This document shows, piece by piece, positions 1-10,091 of a DNA stretch of 41,411 nucleotides (position 1 is the stretch's first letter; the number at the start of each line of letters is the position of its first letter). Both the position numbers and the translations under genes were made by a program. The notes beneath the pieces are model-generated. The model made no database searches and was not told the origin of the DNA. It worked only from the letters and a program-made list of their open reading frames with translations. This DNA comes from Campylobacterales bacterium (GTDB lineage: Bacteria; Campylobacterota; Campylobacteria; Campylobacterales; Nitratiruptoraceae), in NCBI GenBank assembly GCA_027024145.1, contig JALVTF010000031.1:1-41411 (forward strand), in the 5' to 3' direction.

Positions 1-1723
1 CACGCAGCTGTTCGATATCCACGGGACTTGGCGCATTGGTGAGCAAGCATTGCGCTTTTTGGGTCTTTGGAAACGCGATGACGTCGCGAATATTGTCACG
101 TTTTGCCAAGAGCATCACCAAACGATCAAGACCGATGGCGAATCCTCCATGCGGTGGAGCGCCGTATTGCAAGGCATCGAGCAAGAATCCGAACTTCTCG
201 CGTGCTTCCTCGTCGCTGATGCCAAGGATTTCGAAGATTTTCTTTTGGATCTCGGGTTTATGGATCCTGATGCTGCCGCCGCCGAGCTCCACGCCGTTGA
301 GGACTATGTCGTACGCTTCGCTAGTCATCGCTTCCACATCTTCGGTATCGACGTTTTTGGGCATCGTGAAGGGGTGATGGAGCGCTTTGATTTTGACTTC
401 GCCCTCTTCGATCTCGAACATCGGAAAATCGACGATCCAGACGAACTCATAGCGCCCATGGTCGATGAGACCGAGCTTCTTGGCCACCTCGGTTCTGAGG
501 CGTCCCATATAGTCGAGCACCGTCTTTTTGGGTCCTGCGCCAAAAAAGATGAGATCACCTTCCTTGACACCAGTGCGCTCGATGAGGGCCGCTTTTTCCG
601 TATCGGAGAGGAATTTTACGATAGGTCCTTGGAGCTCGCCGTCGGCTTTGACTTTGACCCAGGCCAGCCCTTTCGCACCGAATTTCGCCACGAAGTTCGT
701 CAGCTCGTCGATATCCTTGCGGCTGAGCGCCTCTGCACCCCCTGGGACCGGCAGTGCTTTGATGCGGTTGAGATTTTTGTACTGGGCGATATCGCGAAAG
801 ACCTTGAGCTCCGTGTTTTCAAAAATATCGATCACATCTACGAGCTCGAGACCGTAGCGCAAATCCGGTTTATCGCTGCCGTACTTTTCCATCGCTTCAG
901 AATAGGGCATACGGCGAAAGGGAGGATGCACTTCGATACCTGCGGCCTCGAAGACAGATTTGATGAGACCCTCTGCGATCTCGATCACTTCATCTTCTGT
1001 GCAAAAGCTCATCTCCACATCTATCTGGGTAAATTCCGGCTGTCTGTCGGCGCGCAGGTCTTCGTCGCGAAAACATTTGGCGATCTGGAAGTAGCGATCA
1101 AATCCCGCCACCATCAAAAGCTGTTTGAAAAGCTGCGGCGATTGGGGCAGAGCGTAGAACTCTCCTGGATAGAGGCGACTCGGCACCAGATAGTCGCGCG
1201 CGCCTTCTGGCGTGGATTTTGTTAGAATCGGTGTTTCCACTTCCAAAAAGCCGTGCATATCGAGATAATTTCTCGCAGCGATAGCCACTTTGGAGCGAAG
1301 ATGAAATGTATCAAACGCCTCTTTAGTGCGAAGATCCAAATAACGGTATTTGAGGCGAATCTCTTCGTTGACGTTGCTGTCACCTATGATAAAAGGCAGC
1401 GGTGCGCTCTCGTTTTCGATGGTGAGCTCATCCACCACCACCTCGATGGTACCCGTTTTGAGTTTGGGATTTTCGAGACCTTCACCGCGTTTACGCACTT
1501 TGCCTTTGGCGATTAGCACATACTCGTCGCGCACGCGTGTAGCGACCTTGTGTGCCTCTTCGCTGTCAGTTGGGTCGCACACGAGCTGGACGATGCCCGT
1601 TTTATCACGCAGGTCTATAAAAATGACGCCGCCGTGGTCGCGGTAGCTGTTTGCCCATCCGCATACGATGACCTCTTGGCCTACGTCCTTTTCGCTGAGT
1701 TGTGTACAGTAGTGGGTTCGCAA
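1..1723 (-). CDS. aspS: Aspartyl-tRNA synthetase; C-terminal end cut off by the window edge
   Basis: Reverse-complement translation from TTG at 1723: (M)[50 protein letters not shown]...YRYLDLR...[26 protein letters not shown]...[51 protein letters not shown], the class II AspRS signature. AAGGA precedes the TTG. Not in the ORF track, probably because it has no stop in the window. Confidence 0.95.
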   Translation of the reverse strand, partial: MRTHYCTQLSEKDVGQEVIVCGWANSYRDHGGVIFIDLRDKTGIVQLVCDPTDSEEAHKVATRVRDEYVLIAKGKVRKRGEGLENPKLKTGTIEVVVDELTIENESAPLPFIIGDSNVNEEIRLKYRYLDLRTKEAFDTFHLRSKVAIAARNYLDMHGFLEVETPILTKSTPEGARDYLVPSRLYPGEFYALPQSPQLFKQLLMVAGFDRYFQIAKCFRDEDLRADRQPEFTQIDVEMSFCTEDEVIEIAEGLIKSVFEAAGIEVHPPFRRMPYSEAMEKYGSDKPDLRYGLELVDVIDIFENTELKVFRDIAQYKNLNRIKALPVPGGAEALSRKDIDELTNFVAKFGAKGLAWVKVKADGELQGPIVKFLSDTEKAALIERTGVKEGDLIFFGAGPKKTVLDYMGRLRTEVAKKLGLIDHGRYEFVWIVDFPMFEIEEGEVKIKALHHPFTMPKNVDTEDVEAMTSEAYDIVLNGVELGGGSIRIHKPEIQKKIFEILGISDEEAREKFGFLLDALQYGAPPHGGFAIGLDRLVMLLAKRDNIRDVIAFPKTQKAQCLLTNAPSPVDIEQLR

Positions 1724-1751
1724 GCTCTCATCCTTTGAAAATTTTGGGCTT

Positions 1752-1757
1752 ATTATA
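1752..1757 (-). promoter_or_regulatory. Putative -10 element (TATAAT) for aspS
   Basis: Reverse complement reads TTTTTGTATAATAAGCCC in the divergent aspS/nadK intergenic region. Confidence 0.55.
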
Positions 1758-1820
1758 CAAAAATAAATCTTAGAGCCCCTCAAGGGAGTATGGTAAAATA
1801 TACACAAAAAAAGAGAAGCC

Positions 1821-2663
1821 ATGAAGATAGCGTGTGCCGGAATTATCATAAAACCTGGTGGAAACGACCTGAAAGATATCTATACCGATATCGTCAAAGC
1901 CTTCGAAAAAGAGGGCATCAAAACCTATATCGACCGCTCCAGTGCAGAGATCATCGGTGAAAAGGGAGGCAAGAGTTTCGATGAGTTGTGTGCCACCTGC
2001 GACATTTTGGTCTCCGTGGGGGGTGATGGGACGCTTATTAGCGTCGCAAGGCGCAGCTACGCCTACCATCGTCCGGTACTGGGGATAAACGTGGGGACAT
2101 TGGGCTTTTTGACCGATGTCTATCCAGACGATATCGAGCAGTTTGTTAAAAAACTCAAAAAAGGCGAGTATCGCATCGATACGCGGATGATGATCGAGGT
2201 GTCGATTTTGGGCAAAAAAGAAAAGATAGTCGCATTCAACGATGTAGTCTTTACGAGACCCGCGGTATCGAAAATGATTCGCCTCGATGCCTTCATCGAA
2301 AATAATCTACTCAACAGCTACTACGGCGACGGACTCATCGTTTCCACTCCCACGGGATCGACGGCCTACAACCTCTCAGCCGGCGGTCCGGTGGTCTATC
2401 CCTTTACGGACGATTTCATTCTCACGCCCATCTGCCCGCACTCTTTGACACAGCGTCCTTTGGTACTGCCGGCGGATTTCGAGATCAAGGTGGTCACACA
2501 GAGCAAATCCGCACTCATCATCATAGACGGGCAGGATATGTACGAATTTACGCCAAAAGATATCGTCATGATCAAAAAGGCCGATATCGGAGCCAAACTG
2601 ATCCACCGCAAAGAGCGCAACTACTTCGACGTGCTGCGTGAAAAACTCAACTGGGGCAAATAG
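1821..2663 (+). CDS. nadK: NAD(+) kinase
   Basis: [12 protein letters not shown] and [14 protein letters not shown] motifs. Confidence 0.95.
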   Translation: MKIACAGIIIKPGGNDLKDIYTDIVKAFEKEGIKTYIDRSSAEIIGEKGGKSFDELCATCDILVSVGGDGTLISVARRSYAYHRPVLGINVGTLGFLTDVYPDDIEQFVKKLKKGEYRIDTRMMIEVSILGKKEKIVAFNDVVFTRPAVSKMIRLDAFIENNLLNSYYGDGLIVSTPTGSTAYNLSAGGPVVYPFTDDFILTPICPHSLTQRPLVLPADFEIKVVTQSKSALIIIDGQDMYEFTPKDIVMIKKADIGAKLIHRKERNYFDVLREKLNWGK

Positions 2664-4190
2664 TTGATAGAGCGGCTGTATTGTAAAGATTGTGTCAGTT
2701 TCGAAGAGGTCTCTTTGGAGTTTCGGCCGGGACTCGTGGTCTTTACAGGACCGAGCGGAGCCGGCAAAAGTGTGCTTTTGGGTGTGATTTTGGCGCTTTT
2801 TGGGTATAGAAGCGTCGAAGCGAAGCTCAGCGAGATCCTCATCGCCAAAAAGCTCGATTTGGATACTTACGGCATAGAAAGCGACGAGATCAACGTGCTG
2901 CGCGCTGTAAAAAAGGAGAAAGTACGCTACTTTTTGAATACGCAGGCACTTTCGAAACGTACTGTGCAAGAGATTTTCGGATCGTATGTGAGCTACCTGC
3001 ACCAAAAAGATCAAGATTTCTTCAAAAGCGAGCATATCCTACGGCGCATCGACGAAGCTATAGACGATCCATCCTATCAGAGTTTGCTGCAAGACTTCGC
3101 ACAAAAATTTCGCAACTACAACAAGCTCCAAAGAGAGCTTGAAGAATTAGAAGCAAAAGAGCGCAACGTCCAAGAACATAAGGAGTTTTTGGAGTTTGAA
3201 ATAGCCAAGATAGAAAAGATCGCTCCCAAAGAGGGTGAGTACGAAGAGCTCATGCAGATAAAAAAGGAGCTGTCGAAAAAAGAGAAAATTACCGAGGCTT
3301 TGGCACGTGCTGAAGGTATCTTCGAATATGAGGGCGCCGTAAGCGAAGCGCTGGAGCTCTTGGGGGAAGAGAGCGAAGCTTTCACTGCGGCGTTGCAGGA
3401 GCTCCAAGAGATTTTCGCCACCCATCGTGCACGCTTGGAGGAGCTGGAGTTTGTGGATATCGAAGAGATCTTGGCACGCATCGAGGAGCTTTCGAGCCTG
3501 CGCAGGAAGTATGGCTCGATAGAGCAGGCTCTCGAGGCACTCCAAAGCAAAAAAGAAGAACTCGCTCGACTCGAGAATCTGAGCTTCGAAAAAGAGAAAC
3601 TCCACAAGCGTCGCAGCGAACTGCATGCACAGGTGCTCGAACTTGCGGATCAAATATCCCAAAAGCGTAGGCAGTATGCTGCGAAACTTTTGCAGCAAAT
3701 CAATGAATATTTAGCCGCTCTCAAACTCCCCGAAGCCAAAATCCGCTTCTTTTCACAGGAACTGGGAATACAGGGAATCGATAGGGTGGAGGTGCAGCTT
3801 GGCGATGTGCCTTTTGCGAAGATCAGTTCGGGTGAGTACAACCGTCTGCGTCTTGCGTTTATGGCTGCCCTTGGCAATAAAGACCAGGATGGCGGTGTCT
3901 TGATCCTTGATGAGATCGATGCCAACATCAGCGGAGAGGAGTCGATGGCGGTGGCCAAGATTCTCAAACGGCTGGCTCGCTCGTATCAGATCTTTGCTAT
4001 CTCGCACCAGGCACAGCTGGCTTCACAAGCGGATCAGCACTTTTTGGTAACGAAAGAGCAGGGTAAGAGCAGTGTCAAAGAGCTGCATGATAATGAGCGC
4101 GTAGCCGAAATCGCACGCATTATCAGTGGCGAACATATCACCCAAGAGGCCAAAGAGTTCGCAAAGAAACTTCTCAAGGAGCAGAGTTGA
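2664..4190 (+). CDS. recN: DNA repair protein RecN (SMC-like ATPase)
   Basis: Walker A GPSGAGKS, central coiled coil, SSGEYNRLRLAF and ILDEIDANISGEES signature/Walker B; TTG start directly abuts the nadK stop. Confidence 0.9.
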   Translation: MIERLYCKDCVSFEEVSLEFRPGLVVFTGPSGAGKSVLLGVILALFGYRSVEAKLSEILIAKKLDLDTYGIESDEINVLRAVKKEKVRYFLNTQALSKRTVQEIFGSYVSYLHQKDQDFFKSEHILRRIDEAIDDPSYQSLLQDFAQKFRNYNKLQRELEELEAKERNVQEHKEFLEFEIAKIEKIAPKEGEYEELMQIKKELSKKEKITEALARAEGIFEYEGAVSEALELLGEESEAFTAALQELQEIFATHRARLEELEFVDIEEILARIEELSSLRRKYGSIEQALEALQSKKEELARLENLSFEKEKLHKRRSELHAQVLELADQISQKRRQYAAKLLQQINEYLAALKLPEAKIRFFSQELGIQGIDRVEVQLGDVPFAKISSGEYNRLRLAFMAALGNKDQDGGVLILDEIDANISGEESMAVAKILKRLARSYQIFAISHQAQLASQADQHFLVTKEQGKSSVKELHDNERVAEIARIISGEHITQEAKEFAKKLLKEQS

Positions 4191-4957
4191 TTGTCGATAC
4201 ACATACGCATCTGGACCATCCTAAATTTTATGAAGATGTAGACGAGGTCATCGTGCGAGCGAAGCATGCTGGCGTAGAGCGCTTCATCATTCCAGGTGCA
4301 GATCCTAAGGATTTGCCAAGAGCCGTGGAACTTGCCCAAAAATATCCTGAGGTTTTCTTCGCCGTGGGCGTCCATCCGTATGATATTAATGCATATGAAA
4401 AACGATTTTTAGAAGAATACATCACACATCCCAAATGTGTGGCGGTAGGGGAGTGTGGACTTGATTACTACCGCCTCCCAAAAGATGATACGCAAAAAGA
4501 GGAGATAAAAAAGCGCCAAAAAGAGGTGTTTTTGGATCAAATCGCTTTAGCCAAAGAGTATGACAAGCCTCTCATCGTCCATATTCGCGAGGCCAGTGGC
4601 GACGCATATGAGATTCTTCGTTCAAATGCTCCCGAGCGTGGCGGAGTGTTGCACTGCTTCAATGCAAGTCCTATCCTTTTAAACCTTAAAGATCGCTTCT
4701 ATTACGGCATCGGAGGAGTGCTAACCTTTAAAAACGCTAAAAAACTTGTCGAAATCTTGCCGCACATACCGCTCAATCGGATACTCATCGAAACGGACGC
4801 CCCCTATTTGACCCCCGAACCCTATCGCGGCAAAAGAAACGAGCCTGCCTACACTCTCTACGTGGTTCGCAAGATTGCCGAACTTTTAAATAAGAGCCCA
4901 GAGGAGATAGAGGCACAAACTACTCGCAACGCTAAAGAATTGTTTGGACTCCAATAG
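4187..4957 (+). CDS. tatD: TatD-family metal-dependent hydrolase/DNase
   Basis: DTHTHLDH, GECGLDYYR, PLIVHIREA, LIETDAPYLTPEPYRGKRNEP; TTG start overlaps the recN stop. Confidence 0.93.
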   Translation: MIVDTHTHLDHPKFYEDVDEVIVRAKHAGVERFIIPGADPKDLPRAVELAQKYPEVFFAVGVHPYDINAYEKRFLEEYITHPKCVAVGECGLDYYRLPKDDTQKEEIKKRQKEVFLDQIALAKEYDKPLIVHIREASGDAYEILRSNAPERGGVLHCFNASPILLNLKDRFYYGIGGVLTFKNAKKLVEILPHIPLNRILIETDAPYLTPEPYRGKRNEPAYTLYVVRKIAELLNKSPEEIEAQTTRNAKELFGLQ

Positions 4958-4959
4958 GG

Positions 4960-4965
4960 TATAAT
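4960..4965 (+). promoter_or_regulatory. Putative -10 element (TATAAT) upstream of the lytic transglycosylase gene
   Basis: GGTATAATAATAAG about 30 nt upstream of the ATG at 4996, with an AAAAGGAG ribosome-binding site. Confidence 0.5.
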
Positions 4966-4995
4966 AATAAGATTTTATCCCCTAAAAGGAGCTCA

Positions 4996-6228
4996 ATGCG
5001 AGTAGTTGTGCTATTGTTGTTGATAGCCAATCTCATGTTTGGTGCTTACAGCGTGGATAGCGACTATCGGGTAGAGGAACATATCGTCTCCAGCCTCGAT
5101 CTCCCCGAATCTTTTGTGCAAACGAAGCGCTTCAAGAGATTTGCTAAAAAGTACGATATCTACAAAAAGATCCACCTCTTCGATCCCAAGGACGTCCAGA
5201 CCTATTTTATCCCCGATTTGGTGCGTATCATCGACGCCCAAAACGTACCGGACGTCTTTTTGTATATGGCCATGGCGGAGTCGCGTTTCGCCACGCATGC
5301 GCGCTCCAATAAAAGAGCCGTGGGCATTTGGCAGTTTCTGCCCGAAACGGCGAAACGATTCGGACTTCGTATCGACCGCTACGTGGATGAAAGACGCGAC
5401 CCGTACAAATCCACCAACGCGGCTATCCGCTACCTCAAATATCTGCACAAGATGTTCGGCAAATGGTACTTGGCTGCACTTGCATACAATGCCGGTCCCG
5501 GTGCCGTCAAAAAGGCGATACGAAGGGCGGGTACGGACGATGTGTTCGTGCTGCTCGATCCCAAAAAGCGCTATTTGCCAAAAGAGAGCAGGTTCTATCT
5601 CTATAAGATCGTCATGCTCGCTCTCATGGCGAACAACAGCGACTATCTCGTCAGCCGCGATCTGGGCTATATCATGACGCGGGGCGACGCCTACGACATC
5701 ATGCCCGTGGAGGTGCACGGCGGCGAGTATCTGGGCAATATCGCACGAGCCATCAACGTGCGCTACAGCTTTTTAAAAAAGCTCAATCCCCATCTTCGAA
5801 AAGCCATCACGCCTCCGTATGCATCCAAGTATTCCATCTACATTCCGCGTCTGAAATATTTCGCTTTTGCCAAACACTATAAACCACAGCCTTTTCGTGG
5901 TGTCGTGACACATACGGTGCGCAAGGGCGAGAGCCTCTATCTTTTGGCACGGCGCTACGGCGTGGGTGTGAAAACCATCATGCGCTACAACTCTTTGCAC
6001 ACTTCGCGCCTGCGTATAGGACAAAAGTTGATGATTCCTCTGCGAGCCTCTGAACAAGCGACCAAAGTGGCACGAAGAGGCAAAACGCATGTCTATCATG
6101 TCAAAAAAGGTGACACACTCTACGCCATCGCGAAGCGTTTCGGTGTGGATACTAAAAAACTGCGCGCATGGAACGATAAAAAGAGTGACATGCTAAAAAT
6201 CGGAGAGAGAATTGTTGTCCTACAGTAA
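4996..6228 (+). CDS. mltD: MltD-like lytic murein transglycosylase with C-terminal LysM repeats
   Basis: SLT fold MAESRFATHARSNKRAVGIWQFLPETAKRFGL...LAALAYNAGPGAVKKAI; two LysM repeats (HTVRKGESLYLLARRYGV, YHVKKGDTLYAIAKRFGV). Confidence 0.92.
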   Translation: MRVVVLLLLIANLMFGAYSVDSDYRVEEHIVSSLDLPESFVQTKRFKRFAKKYDIYKKIHLFDPKDVQTYFIPDLVRIIDAQNVPDVFLYMAMAESRFATHARSNKRAVGIWQFLPETAKRFGLRIDRYVDERRDPYKSTNAAIRYLKYLHKMFGKWYLAALAYNAGPGAVKKAIRRAGTDDVFVLLDPKKRYLPKESRFYLYKIVMLALMANNSDYLVSRDLGYIMTRGDAYDIMPVEVHGGEYLGNIARAINVRYSFLKKLNPHLRKAITPPYASKYSIYIPRLKYFAFAKHYKPQPFRGVVTHTVRKGESLYLLARRYGVGVKTIMRYNSLHTSRLRIGQKLMIPLRASEQATKVARRGKTHVYHVKKGDTLYAIAKRFGVDTKKLRAWNDKKSDMLKIGERIVVLQ

Positions 6229-7030
6229 ATTTGCCACAGTGGCGCTCGCGGCCCTCCTTTTTTGGGGCTGTTCGAGCAAAAACGAAGTACCGTATATACC
6301 TGCAAAACCGGCTCATCAGAGCTACGGCACACCTAAAGGCGGTGCGCGCATCCACAAAGCCACGATGCGCCCCTACACGGTCAACGGCGTGACATACTAT
6401 CCCACCGTCGTGGCGGTAGGCTGGAAGCAGCGAGGGATTGCGAGCTGGTACGGTCCCAATTTCCATGGCCACCAGACCAGCAACGGTGAGATATACAATA
6501 TGTACGAATACACCGCCGCCCACAAGACACTGCCCATGAACACCATGGTCAAAGTCACCAATCTGCGCAACGGCCGTTCTACGATCGTGCGCATCAACGA
6601 CAGGGGACCCTTCGTTTCAAACCGCATCATAGATCTCTCCTACGCCGCGGCGAAGGATCTGGGAATGATAGGCACGGGGACTGCACCGGTGGAGCTCGAA
6701 GTGGTGGGATTCGATTCGCATATTCAAAACGTCGCCGGCAAAACTCCGTCACAACGACCGGCTCCAAGTGTTACCCAAGCTCCCGTCCAGGAGGTGGTGC
6801 TCAGCGATTTTGCCGTGCAGATCGGCTCGTTTCGCCGCAAACGCGGTGCACAGATAACCAAAGAGCGCAACGCTCTCGTGGATGGCCGTTATAAAGCGAT
6901 AGTCAAAGAGTTTATCGTGGACGGTGCGCCGCTGTATCGCGTGTGGCTTACAGGATTTCGCAGCGAAGCCGAAGCGCGTGACTTTATAGCCCAGGGGCGC
7001 TATCCCGGCGCCTTCGTAGTAAGGAACTGA
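6212..7030 (+). CDS. rlpA: RlpA-like septal ring lytic transglycosylase, lipoprotein with SPOR domain
   Basis: Lipobox LLFWGC; RGIASWYGPNFHGHQTSNGEIYNMYEYTAAHKTLPMNTMVKVTNLRNGRSTIVRINDRGPF; C-terminal SPOR-like region FAVQIGSFRRKRGAQ. Confidence 0.92.
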   Translation: MLSYSKFATVALAALLFWGCSSKNEVPYIPAKPAHQSYGTPKGGARIHKATMRPYTVNGVTYYPTVVAVGWKQRGIASWYGPNFHGHQTSNGEIYNMYEYTAAHKTLPMNTMVKVTNLRNGRSTIVRINDRGPFVSNRIIDLSYAAAKDLGMIGTGTAPVELEVVGFDSHIQNVAGKTPSQRPAPSVTQAPVQEVVLSDFAVQIGSFRRKRGAQITKERNALVDGRYKAIVKEFIVDGAPLYRVWLTGFRSEAEARDFIAQGRYPGAFVVRN

Positions 7031-7031
7031 A

Positions 7032-7601
7032 ATGGTGCAAAAATCGCGCACGACCAAAGAGACCTCGATCCAGGTAGCATTCGCACCCTACGGGAGTGGC
7101 AAAGCCAAGATCGATACAGGCATAGGATTTTTCGATCATATGCTCGAGAGTTTTGCGAAACACGGCGGATTCGACCTGGAGGTGCATTGCAAAGGCGATT
7201 TGCATATCGATCAACACCATAGCGTGGAGGATGTGGGGATCGTACTGGGTGAGGCGTTTCATGAAGCCATTTTTCCCGTCCAAAACGTCGAACGTTTCGG
7301 TGATAGTGTGGTGGTGATGGATGAGACGGCTATAAGCTGTGCTCTGGATCTTTCCAATCGTCCCTACCTCGTCTACGAAGTTCTTTTGGAAGGCAAAATA
7401 GGCGATTTCGACGCCGAGCTTGTCGAAGAGTTCATGCGCGCTTTCGTATTCAATGCCAAAATCACCTGCCATCTGATACAACTGCGGGGCAAAAACAGAC
7501 ACCACATCGCCGAAGCCACTTTCAAGGCGCTGGCCGTAGCTCTCAAACGTGCCTTGCGACGTACCACAAGCGGCGTGCCGAGTACCAAAGGGGTGCTGTG
7601 A
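7032..7601 (+). CDS. hisB: Imidazoleglycerol-phosphate dehydratase
   Basis: DTGIGFFDHMLESFAKHGGFDLEVHCKGDLHIDQHHSVEDVGIVLGEA; HHIAEATFKALAVALKRAL. Confidence 0.96.
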   Translation: MVQKSRTTKETSIQVAFAPYGSGKAKIDTGIGFFDHMLESFAKHGGFDLEVHCKGDLHIDQHHSVEDVGIVLGEAFHEAIFPVQNVERFGDSVVVMDETAISCALDLSNRPYLVYEVLLEGKIGDFDAELVEEFMRAFVFNAKITCHLIQLRGKNRHHIAEATFKALAVALKRALRRTTSGVPSTKGVL

Positions 7602-8098
7602 TAGAGCTTTTGGTTTTGGATGTGGACGGATGCATGACCGATGGTAGCATCACCTATACCAACTCTGAAGACGAGCTCAAAAGCTTCAACGTCAAGGATG
7701 GTTTCGCGCTGGTGCAGTGGAAGCGTCTGGGCAAGAAACTCGCCATCATCACCGGCAGAGAATCAAAAATTGTCGCTATCCGTGCATTGGAGTTGGGAGT
7801 CGACTATCTTGAGCAAAATGTCAAAAGAAAAGAGGAGCGTCTGCGTGCCATCTGCGAAGAGATCGGTATCGGTCTGCACCAGGTAGCCGCTATCGGAGAC
7901 GATCTCAACGACTACAGACTTTTGCAAAGTGTCGGCATCTCGTTCGCGCCTGCCGATGCGTATGAGCTCATCAAAGAGAGTGTGGATGTGCTCCTTACGC
8001 GCCCTGGCGGCAAAGGAGCCGTGCGTGAGATGGTGGAGACGCTTCTCAAACGTGAAGGACTTTTCGAAGAGTATCTCGCTTTTTGGACGCAAATGTGA
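7598..8098 (+). CDS. kdsC: 3-deoxy-D-manno-octulosonate 8-phosphate phosphatase (KdsC-type HAD)
   Basis: LDVDGCMTDGSITY, IITGRESKIV, AAIGDDLNDYRLLQSVGISFAPADA; GTG start overlaps hisB stop. Confidence 0.9.
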   Translation: MIELLVLDVDGCMTDGSITYTNSEDELKSFNVKDGFALVQWKRLGKKLAIITGRESKIVAIRALELGVDYLEQNVKRKEERLRAICEEIGIGLHQVAAIGDDLNDYRLLQSVGISFAPADAYELIKESVDVLLTRPGGKGAVREMVETLLKREGLFEEYLAFWTQM

Positions 8099-8586
8099 GA
8101 ATCTTTTGGATTTTTGGAGCGCTTGCAAGTTTTATAGTTGTATGGATAGTGCTATTTAAGCCTTTCAATGTCCAAAAAATGCCAAAATCGCAAACCGAGG
8201 CAACCTTCAAGAATTTTCGCTACTATGAACTGACTCCCCAAAAAGTGCGCATCTTCGTGCAAGGAGATGTAGCCGTCAAAACTACGAACGGCCTCACGAT
8301 ACAAAATTTTCGCATGCTGCAAAATGGTGACACGCTCGAAGCGAAAAAAGGAGTCTATACACAAAACGCGATTCATCTTTTTGACGATATCCTCTACCGC
8401 CATGATGAATACAACCTCACCACCCAAAGAGCCTGGTACGACAGTGTAAATGAGATTTTACACATCACGACACCATTTACCATCACCGCGAAGCGCATGC
8501 AAGCTATGGCGCAAAAAGGCGTTCTTTATAGAAAATTGGGTACAATGAAAGCCCAAAGAGTACAAGCGACTATCGAAGAAGAGTGA
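8095..8586 (+). CDS. lptC: LPS export periplasmic protein LptC
   Basis: N-terminal TM anchor then a beta-rich LptC-like sequence; between kdsC and lptA. Likely start is GTG at 8095 (GTGA overlap with kdsC stop) rather than the 8083 TTG in the ORF track. Confidence 0.75.
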   Translation: MRIFWIFGALASFIVVWIVLFKPFNVQKMPKSQTEATFKNFRYYELTPQKVRIFVQGDVAVKTTNGLTIQNFRMLQNGDTLEAKKGVYTQNAIHLFDDILYRHDEYNLTTQRAWYDSVNEILHITTPFTITAKRMQAMAQKGVLYRKLGTMKAQRVQATIEEE

Positions 8587-8588
8587 GT

Positions 8589-9041
8589 ATGAAAAAAATC
8601 CTGTTTTTGTGTATGGCGACGCTCCTTTTTGCATCGAAGATGCAGATCACTTCACAGCGATTTGTGGGTGATCAGAAAAAACTTCTCTCCAAATTTATCG
8701 GCAACGTGGTGGTCACGCGTCTCAAAGATCGCCTCACGGCAGAGGAAGTGGATGTCTACTTCGATGCGAATAAAAAGCCCCAAAAAATAGTCTCTATCGG
8801 TAATGTACACTTTACTCTCTATGACAAAAATAACAAATACTACAAGGGCCAAAGCGACAAAGTGACCTATTTTCCCAAGAAGAAGTTCTACATTTTCGAA
8901 GGGCATGTACATATCACGCAATACCCTGACAATAAGCAGATTTTTGGACAGAAGATGCGCCTGGATCTGGTGCATTCCCATGTGGAAGTGGAAGGTGCTA
9001 GCAAAAAACCTGTGAAAATGATATTTGATATCCAAGAATGA
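8589..9041 (+). CDS. lptA: LptA/OstA-like LPS transport periplasmic protein
   Basis: Signal peptide MKKILFLCMATLLFASKMQITSQRFVGDQKKLLSKFIGNVVVTRLKDRLTAEEVDVYFD; OstA-like; adjacent to lptC. ATG at 8589 preferred over GTG at 8583. Confidence 0.82.
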   Translation: MKKILFLCMATLLFASKMQITSQRFVGDQKKLLSKFIGNVVVTRLKDRLTAEEVDVYFDANKKPQKIVSIGNVHFTLYDKNNKYYKGQSDKVTYFPKKKFYIFEGHVHITQYPDNKQIFGQKMRLDLVHSHVEVEGASKKPVKMIFDIQE

Positions 9042-9646
9042 TACGTCCAGTCAGTGCGAAATTTGTCACATCGGCTCCGTCCATAGAGCAGGCACCGCCG
9101 GCGAGCTTGAGCGAGGTGGCGTTTTTGGGTCGTAGCAATGTGGGTAAGAGTAGTCTGCTCAACGCCCTCGTGGATCGTAAGGGTCTCGCCAAAGCGAGTG
9201 CGACGCCGGGAAAGACGAAATTGATAAATTTTTTCGACGTGGAGTATAAAATAGGGGATGAACGTTATCCTCTGCGTTTCGTGGATCTTCCGGGCTATGG
9301 CTACGCAAAGACGAGCAAGAGCCTCAAGAGTGCGTGGCAAAAGAGTTTGACGCAGTTTTTGGCCAAGCGTGATGCGATCCGTGTCTTCGTCCACCTGGTG
9401 GATGCACGCCATCCAGAACTCGAGATCGACAAGCAAACGGACGCCTTTTTGGAGTCGATCAAAAAGGGCGATCAGAAGATCGTGCGTGTCTATACCAAGA
9501 TAGATAAACTCAAACAAAAAGATATCGCTCGCCTCAAAAAGCTCGATCCCGATGCGATTTTGGTTTCGTCGTTGAAAAAAAGAGGGATAGAGCGTTTGCA
9601 AAAAATACTCTTGGAGCACGTTTTTGGAAAAGATATTCTATCGTAA
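9038..9646 (+). CDS. engB: Ribosome biogenesis GTP-binding protein (YihA/YsxC/EngB)
   Basis: FLGRSNVGKSSLLNALV, ATPGKTKLINFF, FVDLPGYGYAKTSKS; ATGA overlap with lptA. Confidence 0.95.
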   Translation: MIRPVSAKFVTSAPSIEQAPPASLSEVAFLGRSNVGKSSLLNALVDRKGLAKASATPGKTKLINFFDVEYKIGDERYPLRFVDLPGYGYAKTSKSLKSAWQKSLTQFLAKRDAIRVFVHLVDARHPELEIDKQTDAFLESIKKGDQKIVRVYTKIDKLKQKDIARLKKLDPDAILVSSLKKRGIERLQKILLEHVFGKDILS

Positions 9647-10091
9647 ACCCAAACTTACCGATATCCCAGCGATGCAAGCGATCGTCGCAGATGCAGTCAA
9701 AGATGGAATCATCTTGCCACGCAGCGATGACGAGATAGCCACCAATATACGCTCCTACATCGTGGCCCAGAGTGGTGAAAAAATCGTGGGTTACGTGGCC
9801 TTGCACATTCATAGTATGCGACTGGCGGAGATTCGCAGCCTCATCGTCGATGCTTCATATCGCGGGCAGGGTATCGGCAAGGAGCTGGTGCGTCAAGCGC
9901 TCGAAGAGGGGAAAGCCCTTGCTGTCCAAGAGGTACTCTCGTTGACCTACGATAAGAAGTTTTTCGAACATTTAGGATTCCAAGAAATAGCAAAAGAGGA
10001 TATTCCGGAACATAAAATATGGCAAGATTGTATAAAATGCATACATTTTCCCGTCTGCAACGAAATAGCGATGATGAAAAAACTTTTCTAA
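9624..10091 (+). CDS. GNAT-family N-acetyltransferase, possibly an N-acetylglutamate synthase-type enzyme
   Basis: EIRSLIVDASYRGQGIGKELVRQALEEGKALAVQEVLSLTYDKKFFEHLGFQEI is the acetyl-CoA binding motif A; the C-terminal CIKCIHFPVCNEIAM pattern resembles short NAGS-like GNATs. Confidence 0.75.
   Translation: MEKIFYRKPKLTDIPAMQAIVADAVKDGIILPRSDDEIATNIRSYIVAQSGEKIVGYVALHIHSMRLAEIRSLIVDASYRGQGIGKELVRQALEEGKALAVQEVLSLTYDKKFFEHLGFQEIAKEDIPEHKIWQDCIKCIHFPVCNEIAMMKKLF

Noticed and set aside
50-1225. 391-aa + strand ORF
   Set aside because: It is the antisense shadow of aspS, whose - strand translation gives clear AspRS motifs.
1774-1795. GC-rich CCCCTCAAGGG palindrome in the aspS/nadK spacer as a terminator
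   Set aside because: Only 4-5 bp arms with a tiny loop, and it lies between divergent genes where no terminator is needed.
3382-3630. Cys-rich - strand ORF inside recN
   Set aside because: Shadow ORF antisense to the RecN coiled coil, without a start context or homology signal.
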